NCBI RefSeq assembly: GCF_000142905.1
Contig: NW_013657672.1
Coordinates: 442,987 to 506,986 of the forward strand
Direction: 5' to 3'
DNA: 64,000 nt
Source: Thecamonas trahens ATCC 50062
Lineage: Eukaryota > Apusozoa > Apusomonadida > Apusomonadidae
The first letter of the stretch is position 1. Every line of letters starts with the position of its first letter. Positions 13,272 through 23,433 of this stretch are shown here, piece by piece. Below the pieces are notes generated by a model. It made no database searches, was not told the origin of the DNA, and saw only the letters and a list, made by a program, of their open reading frames with translations. The translations under genes and the position numbers were made by a program.

Positions 13272-14622
13272 GGTGGCGGGCAAGAGCGGTGCCACCCACC
13301 ACTTGTCCACTACTCGCCCACCACCCGCTCGCTCGCCCACCCGCCCGCCAGAGCGCACTGCCGCTGCCGCCCGAGCCGCCGCCAAGGCCGACGCCGCCGC
13401 AGACGCCGCCGCTCGCCGCCGCTTCATCGAAGACCAGCGCCGCCTTGAGGAGGCAGCTGTCGCCGCCGCTGCGGACGAGGCTGCCCAGCGCCACGCCCGG
13501 AAGAGGTTGCGGATGGAGCTGATGCGCCGCAGGCGCGCAGAGGCCGACGCCGCGTTGGCGGCAGACGCGCGGCGCCGTCTTGCCGCCGCTAAGGCCGACG
13601 CCGCCGCCGCCGCGCACGATGAGCGCATGGGAATGCTCGCCGCAGAGGACGCCGCCCGCAAGCGCGCCCTCGCCCGTCAGCTCGCCTCCAAACACCGCGC
13701 GGCCGAGACCAAGGTCGAGGCCGCGGAGCGCCGCAAGCGCGAAGTTGCCCAGCGCCGCAAGCGTGTCCAGGCCGCCAAGCGTCGCGCCGCCGCCCTCCAT
13801 CGCGCAAATAAGGAGGCCCGCGCCGCAGAAAAGGCCGCAGACCTCAAACGCATGGAGGCCATCCGCGACCGCACCGTCGAGCGCCGCAAGCTCGAAAAGG
13901 CCACCCGCATCGCCGCACGCGCCCGTGCCGAAAACGCCCGCATTGCCGCCGCTCTCGCCCACAAGGCCGACGAGGAGGCTGTTGCCGTCCGCAGGCTCGT
14001 CGAGCTTGAAGCCGCCGAGGCCGAGCGCCGCGCCGCATACCAGGAACTCGTCGACCACCGCAACACCCTCCTCGCCCTCCGCAAGTCGTACTCGGACGCC
14101 AAGCACGACGCCGCCGCCGTCCGCCGCACAAAGGCCGAACTCGAGGCCGTCGAGGCCGCCCAGCGCGAGTGGCGCGCAAAGGAGCGCCGCATCCAAAAGG
14201 TCCAAAACGCCCGCGAGCTCCGCTCGCTCCAGTCGCAACACATAGCCATGGTCGACGCCGAATTCCGTCTCGAGCGCGACTGGATTCGCGACCGCCTCGC
14301 CCAGGGCGTCTCTGTCGACGACCTCCTGGCCGAGATCGACGCCCTCGGCCAACGCGCCGGCCACCGCCTCGCCGCCACCCACGACGCACTCCTCGCCCCG
14401 CACTCTCCTGATGGTGCAGCACCTCTGCCCGATCGTCCCCTCCCGCCCCCGGCCTTTCTCCACGACCCAGACCCGCAGCAGCTTCCGCGCCCGCCGCCGC
14501 CCGCCGCCCGCCACAATCCCACTCCGCGCGCCGCCCGCCTTGCGTCGTCGCTCGACGCGCGCCTCCCGCCCGACAACAAGCATGCCAGTCGCCGCCCCCG
14601 CCGCGAGGAGCGCGAGTATTAG
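13270..14622 (+). CDS. Ala/Arg-rich coiled-coil protein, 450 aa
   Basis: Not assigned to a family. After a Pro/Thr-rich start (residues 1-30), residues 35-370 form an almost uninterrupted charged helix rich in Ala, Arg, Glu and Lys with repeated AAERRKRE-like patterns, as in trichohyalin-like or axonemal coiled-coil proteins. The last 80 residues are Pro-rich and disordered, ending RRPRREEREY. The ATG at 13270 is chosen because the same frame upstream is the shadow of the opposite-strand gene; an internal ATG near 13513 would give a shorter protein. Composition alone could also suit a cytoskeletal or flagellar structural role, but nothing in the sequence proves it. Confidence 0.7.
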   Translation: MVAGKSGATHHLSTTRPPPARSPTRPPERTAAAARAAAKADAAADAAARRRFIEDQRRLEEAAVAAAADEAAQRHARKRLRMELMRRRRAEADAALAADARRRLAAAKADAAAAAHDERMGMLAAEDAARKRALARQLASKHRAAETKVEAAERRKREVAQRRKRVQAAKRRAAALHRANKEARAAEKAADLKRMEAIRDRTVERRKLEKATRIAARARAENARIAAALAHKADEEAVAVRRLVELEAAEAERRAAYQELVDHRNTLLALRKSYSDAKHDAAAVRRTKAELEAVEAAQREWRAKERRIQKVQNARELRSLQSQHIAMVDAEFRLERDWIRDRLAQGVSVDDLLAEIDALGQRAGHRLAATHDALLAPHSPDGAAPLPDRPLPPPAFLHDPDPQQLPRPPPPAARHNPTPRAARLASSLDARLPPDNKHASRRPRREEREY

Positions 14623-14673
14623 CGCACCTGAGTGTGTGTATGTGTGTTACGAGGCCACCACCAGCCACCATGG

Positions 14674-17600
14674 TCACCCGCGCTGCTTGAGCGTGATCTT
14701 GTCGCCGAGCGAGAGAGCAATGCCCTGCGTCTCGGAGCGGATGCGGATAAAGCCGCCGATCTTGCCGTCGGCCTGGCGCTCGATGGAGACCTGGCCAAGC
14801 GCGTCTTCGCCAAAGATGGAGCGAGCGTAGAGGTTGGCGGCGAGAAAGTCGCAGTCGCCGGCGAGGGCCGACTCGGGCGTGAGGCAGCGCATGTTGGTCG
14901 ACTCGGTAACGTGCTTGAGGAAGCGCGGGATCGAGGTAAACGACGACGAGATGGCAACGCGGTTCTCCCACGCGTACTGGGCCCACATGGAGCGGAACTC
15001 GGAGAGCGAGACCGTGGCCGGCATGACATACGAGAGGATGTCGAGCGAGATCGACTCGAGCACGACGCAGTGCTTGTCGTTAGCCGACGAGCCGGCAACG
15101 TCGTAGGTGCAGACGCCAAAGATGATGCCGGTCTCGGTCGACGAGACCTTGAGGTTGGCCCTCACCGTGCGGAAGTTGTGCGGGCCGATGGTGAGCGCCG
15201 TCGGCCGCTCCACCACCTTGAGGTCGCCAAGCGTCGAGAGCTCGAGTGTCAGGTTCTGCAGCGTGTCGGCCGTCTGGTTGACAATGAGCACCTCCATGGC
15301 AATGTCGTACTGGTGGACCGAGAGGTAAGCCTCGGCATAGACCGCGTCCGAGAACCCGGTGAGCTGGAAGACCTGGTCGAGCTGCAGCTTCGAGTCCGAG
15401 GCTGACTCGGACTTGCCGGTCGCCCGGTAGATGTCGACCGAGAGGTCGTCCTCAAAGATGACGTCGCCGGCGCCCTTGGGCCGGAGCTGCGGGATCTGGA
15501 TGACGTCGTCGACGTGGACGTCAATGACCTTGCGCTCGGTCGTCGCCTCGGCAGCTGCGCTGCTCGCCTTGGTCTCCAGCAGCGCCGCAAACGTCTTGCC
15601 CGACAGCTCGAGGAAGAGCTTGCGGAGAACAGGCGAGGGGTTGGCAATGACCCGAAGGCAGAACGCGACCCGCGCATACGCATCCGGGTCGATCGACCGA
15701 CCGCCGGGCAGCCCCGCGCCGGTCCGCCCCGACGCGCCCAGCCGGAGAATCGAGTTGAGAATGAGCATGATCTCCGCCGCAATGGCGTTGGCCCGCTTCG
15801 CGTCCTTGATGATGTCCAGTGCCTTGAAGACGAGCTTGGTGAGCGTGGTGGCCAGGACGGCACCCAGGAAAAGTCGCCCTTGAACAGCAGGTCGCGTAGC
15901 GGGTAAAGCGACGACGTCGCCGCCGTCGCCTCCACGTCACCGTGCCGCGACTCCGAGTACGCCGACTGGGTCGCGTACGTGCCGTCAGCGTTGAGCCGCG
16001 GCGCGCTCGACGCCTTGGGCGGCGGTGCAGATGCCGAGCCCTCGGTGGCAGCCGCGCCCTCATCGTCCGCCTCGTCCTCGTCGTCGGTCAGGAACGGAAT
16101 GTCGCCGAGCGTCGACCGGATCGACTTGAACGCCTCGGACACGTCCTCGCCAGTCTCGGCGTACTCGCCGATGATCCACAACGCGCCGCGCATGACCTCG
16201 GACGAGTGAATCGAGCCAAACATCGCCATGAGCTTGTGAAGGACCGGCTTGCGGAGGTGCGGGTTCGTGTGGACCACCTCGCGGACAAAGACCACCACGT
16301 CTGACGCCGACGCCGACGCGTCCGACACAAAGTCCATCAGCAGGTCGACAACGTCGGCCGCCACATCCGGAAAGTTGACCGCAATTGAATGGATCGACTG
16401 GATGAGGATCCGCCGGTACTGCTCGGCCTTGGCCTCGTCCGACTCGGCCTGCGTCCGCGCCACCTCCTTCTTGAGCACCGCAATGACCTGCGAAATGTTG
16501 CGCGGCGCCACGAGGTCCATGCAAATGTCCAGCGTCTTCTTGCGGATGTCCAGGTTCGGCGAAGCCAGCGCCCGGAGAATGTCCATCAGCACATCCTGCA
16601 GCACACGCGTGTACTTGGCCTTGAGCGTCGCCAGCCGGTCGAGCACAATGAGCTTCACGTTGTTGTCGGCTTGGTTGACAATGAGGTCCACAAACGTCGT
16701 CGCCGCCGCACGCACCGCCGTCGCTGCCGAAGACAGGAGAATAAGCGTGATCGCCGCCTCGAACCGCACAGACGGCGACGTCGAGTCGAGGAGCGTGCCC
16801 ACAACACGGATGTACCGCGACCGCTCCGACGGCGACGACCGGTACACCTTGCGGATGAGCTCAATGACCCCAAGCTGCATAGAGTCGTTGAACGAGCTCA
16901 CAGTCTCCAGGTGCTCCGCCAGATACTTGATCGCCCGCGCCTCGTCGCACGAGTACAGCGCCACAAACGCGTTCCGCTGCACACCCTCGTCGTTGTTGGC
17001 GGCAAGAACCTCCTCCAGCAGCTCGGCCGCGTCGGGCACCAGATCCGCCGACGTCATGTAAATCGACATCAGCGCCATCACCGCGTTGCGCTTGACGTAC
17101 GTGTGCCGGTGGGTGAGGCACGTCTTCACCGACGGCACAAGCGTCTCCAGCAGGTCCGCCTCCTTGATCCGGCACAGGAAGCGGAGCGTCGAGCCTCTCA
17201 CGTACTCGTTGGGGTGGTTGAGGTCCTGCATCCACGCGTTACTATCCCCACCACGCACACAAGCTCTCCTATGAGTCCTACACCCCACCAGCCATTCTCC
17301 ATCCCACTCCCTTCACCCCACCCCTCTCACGGGTCCCCCTCTCTCCTCCCGCCCCGGAACCCCCTGGCTTGCGGCCGAACCGCCGTTCGGTGGCCGAAAG
17401 CAGCAAAAAATGGAGCCACGTCGCCAGAGAGCGACAAGGCAGGGGGGGGGGCTTAGGGCGGAGTAGGCAAGGAGGCGGAGAGGGGGGGGAGGGGGAAGAG
17501 TATGTGCTTGCAAGTTGTACGTACCAGACCAGGATAAACTCACGCTTGAGCGAACCGTCGGGCTCGTTCTTGGGAACCATCTCAAAGTAGTACAGAAGCA

Positions 17601-17820
17601 GCTTCTTGAGGGCCTTGTCGCGGGTGGGGAGGACGAAGCGAATGACCGTCATGAGCAGGTCCATCTTCTCGCCACCGGCAAGCATGCTCTCAATGAGCTC
17701 CTTCATTCCCTCGAGCTTGACAAGGTCGTCAGAGTTCTCAAGCTTCTTTCGGATCTCATTCTGTGTCGCAGGCGCTCCCCGTGCCGTGGACAGCAGCAGT
17801 GTGCATGGCACTTCAGTCAT
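14674..17820 (-). CDS. COPB1: Coatomer subunit beta (beta-COP), one intron, one frame break
   Basis: Beta-COP is a core subunit of the COPI coat, which buds Golgi-to-ER and intra-Golgi vesicles. Exon 1 is 17525-17820 (MTEVPCTLLL start, then the conserved LLMTVIRFVLPTRDKALKKL segment). A 283-bp intron (17242-17524, donor GTACGT, acceptor ATAG) follows, splitting a Cys codon so that the join reads ILVCNAWMQDLNHPNE, as in the family. The HEAT-repeat trunk covers about residues 80-500; the C-terminal appendage contains LTGFSDAVYAEAY and NLYARSIFGEDAL. The frame breaks at 15869-15872 (four T in the sense strand where five are needed: GDFFLGAVLATTLTK). Corrected length is 954 residues, close to the human 953. 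It ends with DKITLKQRG. Confidence 0.97.
15869..15872 (-). other. Frame break in COPB1 (T run)
   Basis: The sense-strand run TTTT should be five T for the conserved segment GDFFLGAVLATTLTK to be read. A single missing base explains the break. Confidence 0.9.
17242..17524 (-). other. Intron of COPB1
   Basis: The donor GTACGT follows 296 coding nt, and the acceptor ATAG restores the conserved join. In the sense direction it is C-rich after the donor. Phase 2. Confidence 0.9.
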
Positions 17821-18045
17821 GGCCACTGCCTTGCAAGTCGAGTCTTGTCCCCGCTGGCTGGTTGACTGGCTGGCTGGCTTGGCCGCCGCCCGCCAGCCGC
17901 CGGCCAACCAGCCGCTGGATGCACAAACTGACAAACTCGTCGCATTGAAAGCAAAATACTTTCACCACTGCCTGGCCACCGCCCGCAGGAGCCTATGCCT
18001 ACGGCAAGTTTCATTTTGTCACAGAAGGAGCATCTCATTGCTTTC

Positions 18046-21000
18046 TCATGACAGCGTCGGCAACGCAATGCCGCCGGGCGCAGCATCGGCCGACGACGCA
18101 GACGCCACATCGTCGTCAAGTGACATCGAGTCGAACAGCCGCGACGAATACGTCCGGATCCGGCTCGCCACCTCGTCGGGTGCGTCGTCGGCAGCAAGCG
18201 CACTAAGGAGCTCGGTGAGGTGGCTCTCACCGTTGAGCTCCTGTGTCCGCGCGAGATACGCCACCGAAAACGCCTCCTCCTGCGCAAGGATGAGCTTGGC
18301 CACCGAGGCGTACGCCGTCTCTACAAACTCGGGCGGCACGTCAAGGCCATCTGCAAGCGCCTCATCGGCGCCCGACGATGCCGGGCCTGACGTGAGCGAG
18401 TCCAGGAACTGCGACATGGCGTCGTGGTTTGAGACCACAAACTCGTTCATCTTGGCCATGAACGGCTCTTTGCTCCCAAACTCCTTGCCGTTGGACAAGT
18501 TCTGGATGACCTTGGCCAGCAGAATAAGCACCCGCTGCGCCGACTTGTTCGGTGGGCCCTCGAGAAGGCCGTAGGCGTGCGGCGCCGTGAGCGCAGGAAC
18601 CAGGAAGCGGAGGAAGAAAAATCCGCCGACCGTCACAGATCGCAGGTCACTCTGCAGTCGCGCAAGAACGCGCCCGGCCTGCGGCGAGCCTGGATTCTGA
18701 ACCGCAACCTGATCCTCCACAAACCGCGTTACAAGCTCGTAGTCGGATGCAATCGTGTCCAGGTTCTCCGACCATGCCGCAAGCAGCTGGTTGCGCTCAG
18801 CCTCGCTCACTCTCGTTGCGCCCAGTGCGTTCAGCAGCCGCGCAGCTTCGTCTTGCGACGTCGCCAGCGAAGCCGCTGCCGCACCGATTGTCTCATGGAC
18901 TGACGACGCCAGCGACGCAAGCGAAATCGGAAACTTGGCGCTCGTGGCGCTCATCACCACAGCAAACAGCTCGCGGAACGATGGCGGCACGTTCTCCATC
19001 GACATCTGGATCCGCACCCATGCCGACTGGCAGAGCGTGAGGAGCTTGAACCGGTTGACGTCCACGTTCGAGTCGAGCAAGTCGACCTCGCCGTCGTCGG
19101 GTCCCGCCACCGACACACGCTTGGCATCAACCTCCACGCGCCCGTACTTGGACACTGCCTCCGCCACCACCATACCCAGCGTCGCCGACAGGTAGTCGAT
19201 CCCGTGGATCTTCGAGAACACTTTGAACGCCTTGGTTGCCAGCGAGTTGGTTCGGAACAGCGTGTTGAGGGAGAGCGCGCAAGCCACCTCGGCTTGGACC
19301 TGCGCCGTGAGGAACGCCAGGCTCTGCCCGGCCGCCTCATAGATGTGGACCAGCGATCGCGCGGCTAGATCCGCGTCTGCAGTCCCCACCACATCTGCCA
19401 GCGCCAGCGCCAACGCAAAGTCCGGTGGCCACGAGACCATCGCCTTTTCCAGCGCGTCTCGCTTGACCCGGCTCAGCGGCGGCGCGCTCCGCGATCCCAA
19501 CGTCCCGTACACTACCGCCCGACGCAGCTTGGCCGTCAGCTTGAGCGGCTGCACGCCTGCCTCGGCCTTGGATCGCATGTAGAGCCAGAGCCCGGTGAGA
19601 ACGCCGGCAACCACTACAACAACAACCAGCACCACGGCAGCCACAATACCTCCCGTGTTTGACGAGCTCGGTGATGGAGTCACAACGCCCGCCACCGGGC
19701 ACGCCGCCAGCGGCGTCTCACTTTCGCCGCACCCAGCCGACGCCGTTGTGCACACCCCGCTGCTCGCGCACCAGCCACACTCGGCAAGGAGCGAGACTGT
19801 GCACTCGGCGCAAGTTCTCGGCATCCCACAATCATAGTACGTGAACGACGACCCACTCGCATAGTTGCGCCCGCCCTTCGCCACCGTCATCGGCCCGCCG
19901 CCGGCCTCGCGCCCTGCAGGCATCGTACACTCGAGCGCACTCGACGAGAGCCGCACACACACACCAGTTGCATCTGCAAGCGGATGGCTGATTGCGTAGT
20001 CGGTCCCGGCCACAAACGTGCCACCAGCCAGCACCACCCGCGTCCCACCCGCGAGCGAGCCCGATGTCGGCGAGCCCGCCCCGCCGGTCAGCGCCGGGCA
20101 GCTGGCGTCCGACGACGCAAACACGGGCAGACCGCCCGAGCACGCGCCTGCGGTGGTGCACTCGGACGACGAGAGGCACCATCCGCAGTCGGCCCCACCG
20201 GCAGTGCATGCCGAGCAAACGCTGCCTACGCATGCGTAGTACATCACAGAGAGCGTCGAGTCGGCCACCGTCGCCAGTCCGTCTGTTCCCGCCGCCGCCA
20301 CCGCCGCCTGCCGCGACGCCGCTCCCTGCGACGCCGCCGGAATCGCGCACCGCACAACATGGCTCCCGTCGGTCGTCGCCGGTACCACAATCGGCGTGCC
20401 TGCCGCAGTAAACACGCACTCGAGCACTCCGGAGCTTGCCGCCCCGCCGCTCACCGCGCCTGCTCGCAGTGGGTCCAGCGTCAGCGTCAGCATCGTCCCG
20501 CCCGGCGCGCCTACCGACAGCGGACTCACCGACGCCATGCGCGGGCACTGACCGGCGGTAGTCACAAACGGCGAGTAACTCGCACACCCGGACGCCGGCA
20601 GACATCTTCCAGCAGAAACACAGAACCCACACGGCGATGCGTTCGGCACGTTTGGCACATACGCAAGGCACTCCGAGCATGATGAGCCTGCCGGTGCACA
20701 CTCGTACGCCTCGAACTTCTTCTCCGGCGCAGAGAGCCGCTTGGCAGAGCCCGAGCGCCGCACACCCACGGTGAGCGCCATCGGCAGCTCCGCCGGCGGA
20801 AAAGTGCACACCAGCGACGGTGGCGAGCCTGAAAGAAAGGTCGTAGGCACCTCCATGCCGGCTTCGGCATCGTCTGCAGACGTGTTGTAGAGGCAGGCCA
20901 TGCCGGCGTCAAAGCCGGTTCCAGTCAGCGTGACCAGGAGCTCGGCGCTCGAAATCTCTTGTGCACTCGGTGCAATCGAGGTAACGGCCGGGCAGTTGTG

Positions 21001-23146
21001 AAAGGTATCGCCGACGGCGCAACCGCCCTCGGTCCCCACGTCGCGGCACGTCGAGTCGCTCTCGCACCAAAAGCACGAGTTTGAGCCAAACGCGCAGTCG
21101 GCACACGACGACGACGACTCGCCGCAGGTCACGTACCGGTAGCTCGCAAGCGGGTCGCTGCTTCCGATGAATGGCGTAAAAGCTCCGTCAATCGGCAGTG
21201 GCGGCAGCGTGCCGAGCACAAGCTCGAGGCTCACGTCGCCGCTGCTGCCGCCCACGGCGCTCGGCGCAACGCAGCTGACCGAGCTGCTCGTTGGGTTCCA
21301 GCTCGCACCCACAGCCACCGTCTTGTTGAACACACACGTGTAGCTCGTTCCCGCGATGCTTGGGTCAACAAAGCCCTGTCCGGTCAGTATCACCGAGTTG
21401 CCACCATCCGGCGGGCCCTTGGACGGCGCCACACGGCTAAGCGCGGGGCATGTCTCCGACACCACAAACGATGCTGCCTCGCATAGGCTTGCGATCGTCG
21501 ACGATGGCGAGCAAAACCCACCGTAAGAAGGGCACCATGAGCAGACTCCTCCACCGGTCGCCACACACGCATGGCACGACGAGTTGCTCGATCCGCACGA
21601 CACATACTCGAGCGAGTAGCTCTCGGGCGCATAGCTCGCGCCCAGGTGTTCCAGCGACATGTTGGCCGTCCCGGCCGGACCCGTCGGAATTAAAGCCCGA
21701 AGCTCGGTCTCGGAGACAAAGGTCGTGCTCGCCGTGCCGTAGCCCGTATCAAACCGAGCCGAGACCGCAGGCAAAACGTCGACAAAGCCTACACCAGTGA
21801 TTGTGAGCTCGCCGCTGGCCGCGGTGTCGGCGACAACCGCGGTTGGGGCAATCGCCGTCACCGCCGGGCACACCGTCGGCGGCACACATACGCTGTCACG
21901 CTTCTCGGTGCAGGTCATCGTTGTCGCGCACCACGCGCAGTAGCCGTCAACCGCGCAGCTTGCGCACGAGGTATAAGAGCCGCAGTCATGGTGCTGGATT
22001 CTGGAGAGTACCGCAGGGTCACTGGCGGTCACCACAAACACCTCGTTGGTGTTGGGAACGAGAGCGTAGTCGCGCGTGCTGGACACCTTGTTCGACGTGA
22101 GCTCGAGCGTGTCGTACACACTCAGGTCTTCCGGATCAAACCGAACAAGTGCGTTCGGTGACGAGGTGACAACAAAGAGAGCGTCGCCGTCGGCATCGTA
22201 CCACATCGCACGGATGGTGCCCTTCGCGATGCCGAGGCCGACCACGGTTGGCGGGATGGACGTCTCGTCGAGGGCAAGAATAAAGTCCTGGTCGGTCGCG
22301 GCGAACATCTTCCGGCGGACCTCTGAGTATGCCAGCGCCACGTAGTCGCAGCAACCGACCGTGTGGAAGGCGCCGTTGCGGGGGTTTGCTCGCTCAAGGA
22401 TGGCGATGCGCGCCTGCTTCCACCCAATCCACACATGGGTGTCGGTGGCAGTGGCCACAAGTGTCTTCTCCTCGCATCCGCTCGGACTAAGCTGCGGAAG
22501 ATCAAAGGCCTCGTTCCGGATGCCATCGTGGATGAGAAGTGGTGCAGAGGTACTGGCCTCACATAGGTACGTCACATCGTAGTCGGCGTCATGGAACATG
22601 ACGTGGAGGCTTGTACCGTACGACTGGACGACAGTGCCTTCGGCCGGCGATGCAGTCCACGTACCCGAGGCCGGCGGAAAGGGGATGGTCACCGTGCTCC
22701 TGGGGCTTGCCCGCACGCCGACGATGAGATCGCCGTCGCTCCGCCGCGCCACGCCGACCGAAGACGAGTCCCAGGCGCGAAAGGCGACGACGCCGCTCGC
22801 TGACAGCCCGCCGTCCGCCTCGGCCTGCTCGTCAAAGGGCCACGTCGCCCGCGGCACCGACCACAGCACCTTGTTGCCGCAAAAGAAGAAACGATCCGTC
22901 GGCTGATCGTACATCATCGCCCGCACCACTCGATAGTCTCCGTGACTCTGCTCCTTGTTGGCCAGCTCAGCCATGCCAGAAAAGGCCGCAGCAGAGACAG
23001 CCAGCCAGCCTCCAACGATGGCCACACTCGCCAGGGCGACCACGAGCCCATGCGCGGCACTTTCCCTGTCCGGTGTACCATACCGAGTACGCAAGCACTA
23101 GAAAGATAGGTATGGAGATGTGGGCCAGAGAGAGTTCCTTTGCCAT
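18046..23146 (-). CDS. Plexin-like transmembrane receptor with PSI/IPT ectodomain and cytoplasmic RasGAP domain
   Basis: Numbering is for the spliced model of about 1654 residues. Residues 1-21 (MAKELSLAHISIPIFLVLAY) form a signal peptide on exon 1 (23084-23146); the 136-bp intron (22948-23083, GTATGG...CAG) is predicted, not proven. Residues 22-390 look like a beta-propeller, a possible degenerate Sema-type fold. Then come about six Cys-rich PSI modules (CxxC and CxWC patterns) alternating with IPT/TIG beta-sandwiches. A single membrane helix lies near 1120-1142 (GGIVAAVVLVVVVVVAGVL). The cytoplasmic part is a RasGAP domain: TLFRTNSLATK (near 1250) holds the arginine-finger Arg, and FFFLRFLVPAL (near 1463) matches the FLR signature. 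RasGAPs speed GTP hydrolysis by Ras or Rap. Without the intron, the first ATG in the main frame is at 22974 and no signal peptide would remain. Confidence 0.88.
22948..23083 (-). other. Predicted intron separating the signal peptide from the receptor body
   Basis: The long frame has a stop just upstream of a non-ATG codon at 23094, while another frame offers ATG at 23146 followed by a good signal peptide. Donor GTATGG (23083) and acceptor CAG (ending 22948) join them in phase 0. An alternative AG three bases earlier would add one Gln. Confidence 0.55.
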
Positions 23147-23220
23147 AGTGGCTGGTGATGTTCCTCGCGAACGAGCGTGGCGCACCTGGCAAGGCTTGCA
23201 AAGGTTGCAAAGGACTTCGG

Positions 23221-23228
23221 TATAAAAG
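23221..23228 (+). promoter_or_regulatory. TATA box of the MICAL-like gene
   Basis: TATAAAAG, a perfect TATA element, lies in the 287-bp divergent intergenic region. It predicts transcription starting near 23250, which excludes the in-frame ATG at 23158 and supports the ATG at 23434 as translation start. Confidence 0.6.
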
Positions 23229-23433
23229 AGCAAACTATGTTCTCAAAAAGCATTGTATCCTCTGCCGGGATTTTGCCCACCACCAGCGATTGTGGAACCT
23301 GTCGTCGGCAAAGGCGCCCTCTGCTTCGCCAGAACAGCCCGGGACGCAAGCCGGAGAGCCAAGACTCGGTCAAAGCCGCACCACTGCCGCCACCTCCTCC
23401 TCCACCGAGTACACCTCTCGCCTACAAGCTGGG

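Noticed and set aside
23158-23433. Earlier start of the MICAL-like gene at 23158
   Set aside because: It lies upstream of the TATA box at 23221 and adds sequence with no domain; kept only as an alternative.
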